Below, one piece after another: positions 17,987 through 27,016 of a stretch of 61,003 bases of DNA. Under the pieces are notes generated by a model. It saw nothing but the letters and a program-made list of their open reading frames with translations, was not told the DNA's origin and did no database searches. The stretch is from contig NZ_QFBC01000024.1 in NCBI RefSeq assembly GCF_003122325.1, forward strand, positions 1-61,003. Direction: 5' to 3'. Every line of letters starts with the position of its first letter. Positions within the stretch are counted from its first letter, which is position 1. Source of the DNA: Rhizobium album (GTDB taxonomy: Bacteria > Pseudomonadota > Alphaproteobacteria > Rhizobiales > Rhizobiaceae). Made by a program: the position numbers and the translations under genes.

Positions 17987-18558
17987 GAATCGGTCTCGAC
18001 CGGCGCGGCAGGGAGCGCATCCACGAAGACCAGCGGGCTTTCCGCCGCCTGCTGGAGGCCTTTGCCTATCCCGGCCGGATCGTCACGCTGGCCGAAGGGC
18101 GGCCGGCGCATGCCATTGTCCTCGAAACGCTCGCCGATGCCGGTACGCCGCTCTGGATCGAGGACGGCTTCGAAGCGATCCGGGACCGGGCGGCGGCCGC
18201 GCGCTGGCCGCTGACGGATCAGGGTTGTTGCGCCTTCGCCCTCTGTCGCGTCGAGGCGCTCGGCTGCCTCGACGGCTTCGCCATGGGAACGCTGGCCGAT
18301 CCGCATCTGTCCGCGACCGTCGTGGCGGAGGTCGCGGCACTTTCCGGCGGCGCGCCCTTCGCGCTCTCGGGGCCGGGCGTCGGGCCTGAGGGCCGCGTCT
18401 TCGCTCCCCTTGGCCTGCCGGAGGCCTTTCCCGCCGCATGGGCGCGCAACAACGCGGCCTATCCGTGCGGCGTCGATCTCATCCTGACGGCGGGGCCGCT
18501 CTGCGCATGCCTTCCCCGCAAGACAAAGCTGGAGACGACCGATGTATGTTCCCGTTAA
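17983..18558 (+). CDS. phnH: C-P lyase subunit PhnH
   Basis: This 191-aa protein overlaps the phnG stop (ATGA at 17983). It begins RIHEDQRAFRRLLEAFAYPGRIVTL, the conserved PhnH start, and contains DQGCCAFALCRVEALG and LSGPGVGPEGRVFAPLGLP. PhnH resembles a degenerate PLP-transferase fold without PLP and acts as a structural subunit of the PhnGHIJ core. Length is normal for the family. It overlaps phnI by 17 bases. Confidence 0.93.
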   Translation: MRIGLDRRGRERIHEDQRAFRRLLEAFAYPGRIVTLAEGRPAHAIVLETLADAGTPLWIEDGFEAIRDRAAAARWPLTDQGCCAFALCRVEALGCLDGFAMGTLADPHLSATVVAEVAALSGGAPFALSGPGVGPEGRVFAPLGLPEAFPAAWARNNAAYPCGVDLILTAGPLCACLPRKTKLETTDVCSR

Positions 18559-19534
18559 GGGGGGCGAGGCCGCCATCGCCGAGAGCCGCAAGGCGCTCGC
18601 CCGCGCCCGGCGCGGCGATCCCGCCGTGCCGGAGCTCACCGTGGCACAGATCCGCGAGCAGATGCGCGGCGCGGTGGACCGGGTGATGACCGAGGGCGCG
18701 CTCTACGACCGGGACCTCGCGGCGCTGGCGCTGAAGCAGGCGCAGGGCGACGTGGCGGAGGCGACCTTCCTTCTGCGCGCCCACCGCGCGATGCTGCGGC
18801 GCATGGGCCATTCGGAGCCGCTGGACCTTTCCGCCATCCGCCCCGACCGCCACATTTCCGCGACTGCCAAGGAGCTGCCCGGCGGCCAGATTCTCGGCGC
18901 GACCTGCGACTATACCCACCGGCTGCTGGATTTCTCGCTGATGGGGAAGGCCGCGCCGTTTCCCGAGGCGGCGAGCGGCCTCGACGATATGCCCCCCGAT
19001 TTCCCGCGCGCGAAAGGCGAGGAAGGGGAAGACGAGCCCGTCGACATCACGCGGGTGCCGCTGCGCCCGCCCTACGGGCCGTCCGAGACGCTCGGCCATC
19101 TGGTGCGCGGCGAGGAAGGCTTTTTGACGGGCCTTGCCTATACGCGCCTGCGCACCGCCGGCGCGGCGCATCCCTATGTCGAGGACCTCGTCGCCGGCGA
19201 GGTCGAGGTCTCCGTGGCGCTGGAGGATATCGGCCTCACCGTTTCCATCGGCGATATCGAGCTGACGGCCTGCCGCATGGTGGCCCCGGTGCTCGACGGG
19301 CCGCGATCGCACCTGTCGCCGGGCTTCGGCGTCGCCTTCGGTTGCAACGAGCGCAAGGCCGTGGCGATGGCTGCCGTCGACCAGGCGCTGAAATCCGGGC
19401 TCGACTCGGAACTGGTGCTGGCGCATGCCGACGGGGTGGAGGCGGGCGGCTACGTCTCGCATCTCAAGCTGCCGCATTATTCCGATTTCCAGGCCGATCT
19501 CGAAACGATCCGGAGGCTTGCCGCCGATGACTGA
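18542..19534 (+). CDS. phnI: C-P lyase subunit PhnI (nucleosidase component)
   Basis: This 330-aa protein starts MYVPVKGGEAAIAESR, nearly the same as the canonical PhnI start. It keeps AVDRVMTEGALYDRDLAALA, GGQILGATCDYTHRLLDF, FGVAFGCNERKAVAMA and the C-terminal LAHADGVEAGGYVSHLKLPH. PhnI cleaves the N-glycosidic bond of ATP or GTP during assembly of the ribose-phosphonate ester. It is about 30 residues shorter than the enterobacterial protein; the shortening lies in the variable middle (after PFPEAASGLDDMPPDFP). The conserved C-terminal part is intact, so activity is expected. Confidence 0.95.
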   Translation: MYVPVKGGEAAIAESRKALARARRGDPAVPELTVAQIREQMRGAVDRVMTEGALYDRDLAALALKQAQGDVAEATFLLRAHRAMLRRMGHSEPLDLSAIRPDRHISATAKELPGGQILGATCDYTHRLLDFSLMGKAAPFPEAASGLDDMPPDFPRAKGEEGEDEPVDITRVPLRPPYGPSETLGHLVRGEEGFLTGLAYTRLRTAGAAHPYVEDLVAGEVEVSVALEDIGLTVSIGDIELTACRMVAPVLDGPRSHLSPGFGVAFGCNERKAVAMAAVDQALKSGLDSELVLAHADGVEAGGYVSHLKLPHYSDFQADLETIRRLAADD

Positions 19535-20360
19535 GACCTTCGCCTACCTCGACGAGGACAGCAAGCGCGCGGTGCGCCGCACGATCCTCAAGGCGCTCGC
19601 CGTGCCCGGATACCAGGTGCCCTTCATCGCGCCGGAAATGCCAATCGCCTACGGCTGGGGCGTCGGCGGCATGGTGGTGACGGCGAGCCTGCTCGGCGCG
19701 GACGACCGCCTGAAGGTCACCGACCACGGCTCGGACGAGACGGTGAACGCCGTCAACATCCGCGCCTTTTTCACCCGCACCGCCGGCATCGGCACCACCA
19801 CGCGCACCCGCGAGGCGACGATAGTGCAGGTGCGCCAGCGCGTGCCCGAGGCCGAACTCGTCGAGAGACAGGTCGTCGTCTACCAGGTGCCACGGCCGGA
19901 CCCGCTGCGCGCCTTCGTCGACAGCGCCGTGGAAGCCGCCCGCATGCATGCTCATGCCGATTACGGCCGGGTCTATACCCGGCTCTTCGAGGAGAAGACG
20001 GGAAGCCATGGCGCCGTCCAGCCCGGCTACGACTATCCCGTGCTGGTGCAAGGCCGCTACCTGATGTCGCCCTCGCCGGTGCCGAAGCGCGACAACGTCC
20101 GGCTGAACGACTGCCCCGCCATCCAGATTTTTGGCGCAGCGCGCGAGCGGCGGCTCTATGCCCTGCCGCCCTATACCCGCGTGGAAAGCATCGCCTTCGA
20201 GGACGTGCCCTTCGATCCGGGCCTGCCGGAAGACGGGCGGCGCTGCGTCGTCTGCGGCTGCGGCGAAAGCCATCTCGACCACCTCCTGCTCAGGGACGAC
20301 GGAATGAGCGAATGGGTCTGCTCCGACACGGAATGCTGCGCGGAGCGCGCCGATGCTTGA
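19527..20360 (+). CDS. phnJ: C-P lyase radical SAM subunit PhnJ
   Basis: The ATG at 19527 overlaps the end of phnI. The 277-aa protein begins MTETFAYLDEDSKRAVRR and is collinear with canonical PhnJ. The Fe-S motif is C240-x2-C243-x21-C265, with C271 six residues after C265. This is exactly the spacing of the 4Fe-4S ligands plus the thiyl Cys in the enterobacterial enzyme. The catalytic Gly (in PGYQVPF, here G28) is also present. PhnJ uses S-adenosylmethionine to generate radicals that break the C-P bond, releasing alkane and 5-phosphoribosyl-1,2-cyclic phosphate. A Cys doublet (C270-C271) replaces the usual Tyr-Cys. Confidence 0.96.
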   Translation: MTETFAYLDEDSKRAVRRTILKALAVPGYQVPFIAPEMPIAYGWGVGGMVVTASLLGADDRLKVTDHGSDETVNAVNIRAFFTRTAGIGTTTRTREATIVQVRQRVPEAELVERQVVVYQVPRPDPLRAFVDSAVEAARMHAHADYGRVYTRLFEEKTGSHGAVQPGYDYPVLVQGRYLMSPSPVPKRDNVRLNDCPAIQIFGAARERRLYALPPYTRVESIAFEDVPFDPGLPEDGRRCVVCGCGESHLDHLLLRDDGMSEWVCSDTECCAERADA

Positions 20361-21108
20361 GCTGCCGCCGCCCCTCCTGACGCTCGACGGAGTCTCGCAC
20401 GGCCCGCGCACTCTGCACGATGCCTCGCTTTCGCTCTATCCCGGCGAGGTGCTCTGTCTCGTCGGAAAATCTGGTGCCGGCAAGTCAACGCTGCTTCGCA
20501 TCGCCGCCGGCCTGCTGCCCCCGGGGAAGGGCCGGGCGCTGCTGCCGGGCGGCGTGTCCCTCTACGAGTTGCCCGAGCAGGTGCTCGTGTCGCTCCGCCG
20601 CCGCCGGTTCGGCTTCGTCGCGCAGGATGCCGGCGACACGCTCGACATGGCCGCGAGCGCCGCCGCCAACATCGCCCAGCCGCTGTTCGACAATGGCGAG
20701 CGCCATTTCGGCCGGGCGCTTGCGGCGGCGCGGCGCTGGTTCGCGGCGCTCGATCTCGACGCGGCGAGGCTCGGCGACCGGCCTGGCGTCTTCTCGGGCG
20801 GCATGCGGCAGCGCCTGCAGATCGCCCGCGCGCTGGTGCACGGCCCGGAAATCCTCTTCCTCGACGAGCCGACGAACGGCCTCGACACCGCCGCCCAGGC
20901 GCGGCTGCTGACGCTGCTTTCGGACCTCCAGCGCTGCACCGGCGTCGCCATGCTGCTCGTGACGCACGATCTCAGGATCGCCCGGCTGATCGCCCACCGC
21001 GTCCTCGTGCTGGAGGCGGGCGGGGTAGTCGAGGAGGCCCCGCCCGACCGGCTGATCGCCGATCCCCGCCATCCGGCGGCGCGCGATCTCGTCGCGGCGA
21101 TGATCTGA
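20353..21108 (+). CDS. phnK: C-P lyase ABC-type subunit PhnK
   Basis: This 251-aa ATPase overlaps phnJ by eight bases. Motifs are Walker A VGKSGAGKST (about residue 37), signature FSGGMRQRLQIARAL, Walker B ILFLDEPTNGLD and LLVTHDLRIAR. PhnK binds to the PhnJ face of the core complex as an ABC dimer and is needed for phosphonate use in vivo. It has no membrane partner of its own. GxSGAGKST and the short C-terminal tail fit PhnK better than a transporter ATPase, and the order after phnJ is canonical. Confidence 0.92.
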   Translation: MLELPPPLLTLDGVSHGPRTLHDASLSLYPGEVLCLVGKSGAGKSTLLRIAAGLLPPGKGRALLPGGVSLYELPEQVLVSLRRRRFGFVAQDAGDTLDMAASAAANIAQPLFDNGERHFGRALAAARRWFAALDLDAARLGDRPGVFSGGMRQRLQIARALVHGPEILFLDEPTNGLDTAAQARLLTLLSDLQRCTGVAMLLVTHDLRIARLIAHRVLVLEAGGVVEEAPPDRLIADPRHPAARDLVAAMI

Positions 21109-21116
21109 GGGCGGCG

Positions 21117-21758
21117 ATGGCGATCCTGCATGCGGAAGGCATCGAGAAGCGCTACGGCGCGCGCACCGTCGGCCCGGTGAGCTTCATGCTGGCGGCGGGC
21201 GAGACGGGGCTGGTGCTCGGCGGCTCCGGCTCGGGAAAATCGACCCTGCTCGACCTGATCCACGGCACCCGCCGGGCGAGCGCCGGCGCGGCCGTCCTGC
21301 ACATCGGCGGCTGGCGGCGCGACCTTTTTAATCTCTCGGTGCCGGAGCTCGTCGCGGCGCGGCGCGCGGCCATCGGCTATTGCACGCAGTTCCTGCCGGC
21401 GATCCCCGGCCGGACGGGCCTCGACCTCGCCCGTCAGGTGGCCCCGTCGGTGGCTGCGGAGGCGGTCTTCGAGCGGCTGGCGCTCCCGCCGCGGATATGG
21501 AACCTGCCCGCCTCGTCCTGGTCCGGCGGCGAGAAGCAGCGTCTCAACCTCGCGCTCGCCGCGCTGCGCCGCCCGCCGCTCCTCCTGCTCGATGAGCCCT
21601 TCGCCGCGCTCGACCGCGCGCTCCACCCCGTCCTGCGCAGCTTCCTGACCGACTTGGCGGAGGAGGGCACGGCCCTGCTGATAGCCCTGCACCACGCTGA
21701 AGATGGTTTGCCGGCGGCGAGGACGCTGGTTTCGCTGAACCAGCCGGCGAAGGGCTGA
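21117..21758 (+). CDS. phnL: C-P lyase ABC-type subunit PhnL
   Basis: This 213-aa ATPase lies eight bases after phnK. It has Walker A LGGSGSGKST, IGYCTQFLPAIPGRTGLDL (the variant Q-loop region typical of PhnL), signature WSGGEKQRLNLALAAL and Walker B LLLLDEPFAALD. PhnL is the second ABC protein of the pathway and completes the GHIL complex that forms the ribose phosphonate ester. It is slightly shorter than the enterobacterial protein (226 aa). The operon appears to end here; no phnM, the next gene in canonical operons, follows. Confidence 0.92.
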   Translation: MAILHAEGIEKRYGARTVGPVSFMLAAGETGLVLGGSGSGKSTLLDLIHGTRRASAGAAVLHIGGWRRDLFNLSVPELVAARRAAIGYCTQFLPAIPGRTGLDLARQVAPSVAAEAVFERLALPPRIWNLPASSWSGGEKQRLNLALAALRRPPLLLLDEPFAALDRALHPVLRSFLTDLAEEGTALLIALHHAEDGLPAARTLVSLNQPAKG

Positions 21759-22094
21759 AACGGCTAGCACAGATGATTTGCGATCAGGGTGGGCAGGCGC
21801 CTGGGAAAACACAACTGGAAGCTTGTTGATCGGAGGGGCACGGTCTTGCTGGCGGATCGCATTGGCGCGAGTTGATGCTACGCGGTGTTGGTCGCCGCTG
21901 GCGGTCGGCCGCGAGACATAGGAACGAGCAAGGAACTGTTGATGTGTGTCAACAGCCCCCTTCTTGAGGGTATCGCAGCGAAGGACACTATTTCCTCCCT
22001 AGGATGAACAAAGAACTGGACGCCACAGAAACCTCGGTTCGGGGATCGGACAGCAGTTCCAATCCCGCTCTTTGCAAAGCGTTCGGGTCATGCC
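21759..22094. other. Intergenic region downstream of phnL
   Basis: About 335 bases separate phnL from the LysR remnant. No open frame has coding character. A small perfect dyad, CTGTTGA (21936-21942) and TCAACAG (21949-21955), is present but not followed by a T-run. I see no phnM sequence in any frame here. Confidence 0.4.
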
Positions 22095-22700
22095 TCACTT
22101 CAGACAGGCGCGCCCTTCGCCGCACCCGTGATGGCGCAGTGCATCGACGATAACCTTGAAGGCAGGCGCATTCTGCCGCCGGCTCGGATAGTAGAGGTAA
22201 TAGCCGGCGAATTCCGGTGACCAGTCGTCGAGGACGCGTTGCAAGCGGCCGGATGCGACATGCCCGGCAACGGTATCCTCGAGTATGTAGGCGATGCCGT
22301 AGCCGGCGATGGCGGCATCGACCATCGGCAGGGTCGAATTGGACGCGAGCTGGCCATCCACGCGCATGCGCGATGTTGCGCAGCCCATTGTCGCGGCTGA
22401 ATTCGACCCCGATATCCGGATAGTCAAGCAGCACCGGTCGCAGCTTCGGCCAGATCAGGGTTTCCAGCGCATGGTCCGCAACCGTGATCCGCGCGGTTCC
22501 CGACGGGTGGTCGCGAAGGGCTGTCAGGGACGCGATGTCGGCTTCGATCTCGGCCATGCGGGGGGCGAGCGCCTGCCGCAGCCGCTCGCCGGCCTCGGTG
22601 GTGGAGACGCTCCGTGTCGTGCGCGCCAGAAGGCGCTTGCTGCGCGTAGGTTATGGCGCTCAGCCGTTGGCGAACCGGCTCGCGCTCCGGAGTTCTCGAA
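22095..22700 (-). pseudogene. LysR family transcriptional regulator remnant
   Basis: On the minus strand, read from about 22650, are RLLARTTRSVSTTEAGERL-like and MAEIEADIASLTALRDHPSG, TARITVADHALETLIWPKLR. After a frameshift near 22370 come LPMVDAAIAGYGIAYILEDT and a C-terminal end at 22095. These are the linker helix and ligand domain of a LysR regulator. The HTH part is missing or scrambled upstream. The remnant is divergent from an SDR gene, the usual LysR arrangement, and both are broken. Confidence 0.75.
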
Positions 22701-22764
22701 TTGTGGCTGAACTGATTTCGCCTCAATGCATTGATGCTGCGTGGCGACAGGAAGAGGAATTCTG

Positions 22765-23645
22765 ATGACGGACGGAAAGCGACCATTCGACTTGTCAGGC
22801 AAGGTGGTTGTGGTCACGGGCGCCGCGCGCGATATCGGCCGCGCCGCAGCCACGGCTCTTGCCGCTGCCGGCGCGGATATCGTCGGCATCGACATTGCCG
22901 GGCCGGTGAGCGCGACGCTGGACTATGAACCCGCGAGCGAAGCCGACCTTGAGCAGACCGGCCGGGAGATTATGGCGCTTGGCCGTCGCTGGATAGCCTA
23001 CCGGCTGGACCAGCGTGATCTTGCCGCGCTTCGGAATACGGCCGCGGACATTGAGCAAGAATTCGGCCGCGTCGACATTCTGTTCGCCAATGCCGGCATC
23101 CAGGCGTTCAAGTCGATCCTCGAAATGGAGGATGCCGACTGGCATGACCAGATCGACGTCAACCTGACGGGCACGGCCAATGCGATCCGCGCCTTCGCGC
23201 CGGCAATGGCAAGGGCGGCGGCGGCGGATCGATCATCGTGACGTCCTCCACGCAGGGCCAGCACGGCACCAAAAACGGCGCAGCCTATTCGGCGTCGAAG
23301 TGGGGCATCATCGGGCTAATGAAGTCGGCCGCCATGGAGCTCGGCGAATATGGCATCACGGTAAACGCGCTCATTCCTGGCCTCATCGACACGGCGCTGA
23401 CCCGCCATGAGGATCGTTATGCGCAGGCGATCGAGGTTGCCGGCAGCAAACCCACCGGCGATGAAGCGAAGGACGAAAATACCACCATGGAGGGCTTGGC
23501 GAAGAAGTCGCCGCTGGGCACACCCATGATCGATCCACACGACGTCGCGCCCATGGTGGTCTTCCTCGCCTCCGACGAAGCGCGCATGGCCTCCGGCGGC
23601 ACCTACTCGATCACTGCCGGCGAAAGCGCGAACATTCAGAACTGA
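22765..23645 (+). pseudogene. SDR family oxidoreductase, single frameshift
   Basis: The ATG at 22765 follows AGGAAGAGGAATT. The first frame has VVVVTGAARDIGRAAATALA (TGxxxGxG cofactor motif), a long insert, FANAGIQAFK and NLTGTANAIRAF, then runs to a stop at 23241. An indel in the run of GGC repeats near 23220 shifts the frame. The restored frame gives SIIVTSSTQGQHGTKNG, then the catalytic YSASKWG and NALIPGLIDTAL, ending at 23645. The combined length of about 293 aa suits mycofactocin-type or carveol-dehydrogenase-like SDRs. The slip occurs in a simple GGC repeat, so polymerase slippage or a sequencing error should be considered. Confidence 0.85.
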
Positions 23646-23656
23646 CGGCTCGGGCC

Positions 23657-23785
23657 TTAGAACGGCGAGGTGGTCAGCAGCAGCGCGACCGGCGCGCTAA
23701 TCGCCGATGCGGTCAACGCGAGCATCGATGCCAACTTGATCAACTGCATCCGCCGGGCACGGCCCGCATCCCATTCATACGCCAT
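23657..23785 (-). CDS. Small membrane protein, 42 aa, unknown function
   Basis: On the minus strand an ATG at 23785 is preceded by a strong GGAGGTGAAGT ribosome site. It encodes a 42-aa peptide, MAYEWDAGRARRMQLIKLA followed by a single hydrophobic helix (MLALTASAISAPVALLL), ending at 23657. The strong ribosome site and helix argue that it is real. It is convergent with the SDR end. I recognise no family. Confidence 0.5.
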   Translation of the reverse strand: MAYEWDAGRARRMQLIKLASMLALTASAISAPVALLLTTSPF

Positions 23786-23953
23786 ACTTCACCTCCGGGA
23801 AGGGGAATGAAACATCCGAACAGTCCGAAGTCCATCTCTAAGCGTAGAATTTTTCCAGGCGGCCATCGAGCCTTCTACGCCGGCGTGTGCGGCTGATGAC
23901 GGAACATTGCAAGGTCGGTTTTGTTCGTCATTGTGAACCCCGGAGTGCGTCCA

Positions 23954-24090
23954 ATGCCTTCGCTCGTCCGCTACATGCTGAGCCGCCTGTGCATCGGTTT
24001 TACCCCTCGGCGCCGTGAGCGCGGTGGTCGTCCTGCAGCTTGAACCGCCCGCGTTCGGCGCAGCGCCTTGCCCCTTGGGAGCTTTGCTCC
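23954..24090 (+). pseudogene. Small hydrophobic protein remnant
   Basis: The frame from ATG 23954 reads MPSLVRYMLSRLCIGF and then loses register. One shift later it continues LPLGAVSAVVVLQLEPPAFG. The combination looks like a short single-helix membrane protein of the kind common in rhizobia, disrupted by an indel near 24000. Support is weak because it rests on composition and an apparent frameshift. Confidence 0.3.
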
Positions 24091-24111
24091 TGATCTATAG
24101 CACTATCACTA

Positions 24112-24753
24112 CTATGGCGGAATTGAATTTCCGCTTTTAAAGAGAGGTTCGCAGTGCGGACATCGGATGTGTGCTGTCGGTATGGCAAGGGCGTTGATGA
24201 CCGCTCGCCGCACAGCTGGTAATGTCGGCTCAGGTGGTCCACGACGAATTCGTCGTTTCTTTTTTTCCCGCGCTGCAGTCTGCAATCTCTGATGCTGGAG
24301 GAAGGCATAAGCGATCATCGTCATCAGAGCGTGTCGGTGCAGTCCTTGCCATGATCGGCCTTCGAAGTGGTCGAGACCAAGCTCCTCTTTCATCTGCTGG
24401 TGCGCCTGCTCGCAAACCCATCTCGCCTTGATGGCGACCGCCAGCGCTTTCAATGTCGCATCGGCCGGCAAGTTGGACAGGTAGTATTTGCGCTCGTCGT
24501 TTGATCGCCATTCACTAACCAACCAGGCTTCCTCGCCCGGGATGTGTTGCTGTCCCTTGTCAAGAATGCGTTGCGGCGTGCCGTCGGCGATCCGGACGCG
24601 CAATGCTGCAAAGCGTGCCGTCAGGCGGCCCTTTGTGCCACGCCGCCAACCGACCTTCTTCCAGCTTGCGTGCGCCAGGATCGTTTCCGCGGCAACCGAC
24701 AGAATGTCAGCCGCTTGGTCATGACGGCCCGGTCCACATGTGAAATTACACAA
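24112..24753 (-). mobile_element. IS701-family transposase, C-terminal fragment
   Basis: The minus-strand frame of about 213 aa contains [40 protein letters not shown] and [20 protein letters not shown], the C-terminal catalytic part of IS701-type DDE transposases; the conserved [13 protein letters not shown] carries the last acidic residue. The N-terminal half is absent upstream of 24753. No inverted repeats were located. The fragment lies directly downstream of the amide operon. Confidence 0.85.
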
Positions 24754-24801
24754 TCTTGACGGACGCTATCTTAAGCCACGTTCGCTTGGTCAATCAGCAA
24801 T

Positions 24802-27009
24802 CTAGGAACGTAGTTTCATGTAAACCGCGGGCAGCAGTTTATCGAGCCGATCAATCGAATTGATCGATATCGCGCCGCGCGGGCCGAAAATGCGCGAAGC
24901 ATAGGATTCCGCTTCGGAATCCAGGGCAACGCAGAAAGTATCGATTCCATCCCGGCCAAGTTCATGCACGGCCATGCGCGCGTCTTCCACCAGGTAGTGC
25001 CGATCATCGACATCGACATCCGATGGTTCGCCATCGGTGACGATGAGCAACAGCCTGCGGTGGCTGCGCTGTCGGCGAAGGTCATTGGCGGCATGACGGA
25101 TGACAGCACCGAGACGGGTCGAGTATTCTCCTGCGATCCCCGCGAGACGAGCGAAAGCGAAGCCATCGAGAGAGTGGCTAAAATCCTTGATGCGCGTATA
25201 GCGCACATCCTCCCGCCCGTTGGAGCAGAACGCGGCGATAGCGAAGGGGTCGCCGACAGCCGACATCGCCCGGCCGAGCAACGCCGTCGAAAGCCGCTCC
25301 ATCTCCAGTACGGAGCTTTCCGAACCGTGTACGCTCTCCGCTGTAGAACGCGATGCATCGATCAGCACGAGCACGGACATGTCGCGAGAGCGGCGTTCGT
25401 AGCGGCCGTAAATGCGGGTATCCGGCACTTCCCCCGTACGGCGTGCGATCATCGCCGCAATGCTGGCGTCCATGTCGAGGAATTCGCCTTCGGTCTGGCC
25501 ACGAACGCGCTGCTGGCGGCTGATCCGCGATGCCCTGATGAGCGCCGAGAGCCGGTCGACGAGGTCGGACCGTACCTCGCTCAAAGCCGTCGCACTGCGG
25601 GCCGAGCCGATCTGACCCGGCATCTCGCGCACGCGGCACCAGTCGGGCCGGTAGCGGCCGATCACGTGATCGTACTCGGGATAACGCGCGACGAGCAGGC
25701 CATCGTCGTCGCGCGCCTCGCTCAGCCGGCCGGTCGCCGTCTCGCCGTCATCACCCTCCTCGCGACGTCCGTCGTCGCCGGCGTGCTGTTCGATCCGCGC
25801 CCCTTCCAGCATGGCCTCGATTTCAATCGGCGCCTGGCTCTCGTCCGCATCGAAATCCCAGATCCCCATACTGTCGTCACGATAGGCCGGCTGGACGATA
25901 TAGGCCTTGGCATCGAACTGCAGGCGCATCTGGCCGATGTCATTGCCGAGCAGCCCGCCGATCCGCCGGCTGAGTTGCTGGTCCCCGATATTATCGGCAA
26001 TGGCCTCAGCGAACAATGTCCGCCCTTTTTCCACCCAGCCATGCGGATCAGCATAGTCAGGCTGCGCCAACGCTCGCGACAGACGCGCCATCAGCGCGAT
26101 CGCGATTGGCGGGCCGTCCGGCCGGGCGACGTGAAAGCGGCGCCAGAGCGACGCCAGACCGGGCATCGTCCGGGCAGCGAGCGTTTCGATGCGCGCATCC
26201 TCGACAAGAGAAACCAGGGCGATCTGCAGCGGTTTCAGGCCTACGGCAGCGAACTTTGTCCGCGTAAAACGGTGATGCGCACCGATATGAGCAACGGCAG
26301 CGCGGTAGAGAAGTTTTGCTTCGTCTGCCTCGAAGCCGGCAAAGACGGCCGGCAGCCGTACCCCGCCGCCGCCGAAACCGGGCCTGCGCCGCATCTGCTC
26401 CGGCGCGTCCGGCGGTGCCTCGGCGATCGGCGGCGCGATGCCCCAGAGGGCGCTGAGGTAGAGCCCGAGACCATGACGCCATTCAGCAAGCCCGCCATCC
26501 GCAGAACGGCCCTCGACGAGACGGATCGCCTCCCCACTTTCCAAGGCGAAGAAGGCACGCCGACGATCCACGTTGCCACCGCTGAGATGAAGGCCCATGC
26601 GGACGAAGGCAATGAAATCCGCCGCATGCAGCGCCGTCACGAGCCGGCCGGTGTTTTCCAGGAGCGGCAGGGCTGCCTCCGGCGCACGGCGGGCAACATC
26701 CTCCACAGCCGCCGCCCAGGCACGCATCGCCGTCGCGTCGAAACGGCGTGCGGCGAGAAGCGCCGCCTGCGGGACCAGGCTGGCGGCGAGCCTGCCCGAA
26801 CGGATCGCAACCATGGAGATCGCGGATGCGAGCTCTACCGCGAAGGCCGGGCCGGCATGCATGGCAAGGCTCGGCCCGGCGCGGCGATAGGCGCTCGCGA
26901 CGAGATCGCCATAACCGGCATGATCGATGCGGCCATGTGCAGCACTCCAGCGCTCCCGCCATTCCGGTGGAAATCCTTCGAATGCGTTCAGGGTTGCGGC
27001 CTCCTGCAT
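24802..27009 (-). CDS. VWA-domain protein of the CbbO/NorD type
   Basis: This 735-aa protein is the last gene of the amide operon. The N-terminal 450 residues are helical and unassigned, with an acidic low-complexity stretch (about residues 405-435). The C-terminal 220 residues form a von Willebrand factor A domain with the MIDAS motif DASRS (in LVLIDASRSTA), a conserved Thr (TRLGAVIRHA) and LLLIVTDGEPSD. CbbO/NorD proteins pair with CbbQ/NorQ AAA+ ATPases to remodel an inactive target enzyme, such as Rubisco or nitric oxide reductase. The partner ATPase is encoded seven bases upstream. The target here is probably an enzyme of the same operon. Confidence 0.85.
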   Translation of the reverse strand: MQEAATLNAFEGFPPEWRERWSAAHGRIDHAGYGDLVASAYRRAGPSLAMHAGPAFAVELASAISMVAIRSGRLAASLVPQAALLAARRFDATAMRAWAAAVEDVARRAPEAALPLLENTGRLVTALHAADFIAFVRMGLHLSGGNVDRRRAFFALESGEAIRLVEGRSADGGLAEWRHGLGLYLSALWGIAPPIAEAPPDAPEQMRRRPGFGGGGVRLPAVFAGFEADEAKLLYRAAVAHIGAHHRFTRTKFAAVGLKPLQIALVSLVEDARIETLAARTMPGLASLWRRFHVARPDGPPIAIALMARLSRALAQPDYADPHGWVEKGRTLFAEAIADNIGDQQLSRRIGGLLGNDIGQMRLQFDAKAYIVQPAYRDDSMGIWDFDADESQAPIEIEAMLEGARIEQHAGDDGRREEGDDGETATGRLSEARDDDGLLVARYPEYDHVIGRYRPDWCRVREMPGQIGSARSATALSEVRSDLVDRLSALIRASRISRQQRVRGQTEGEFLDMDASIAAMIARRTGEVPDTRIYGRYERRSRDMSVLVLIDASRSTAESVHGSESSVLEMERLSTALLGRAMSAVGDPFAIAAFCSNGREDVRYTRIKDFSHSLDGFAFARLAGIAGEYSTRLGAVIRHAANDLRRQRSHRRLLLIVTDGEPSDVDVDDRHYLVEDARMAVHELGRDGIDTFCVALDSEAESYASRIFGPRGAISINSIDRLDKLLPAVYMKLRS

Positions 27010-27016
27010 GACAGCC

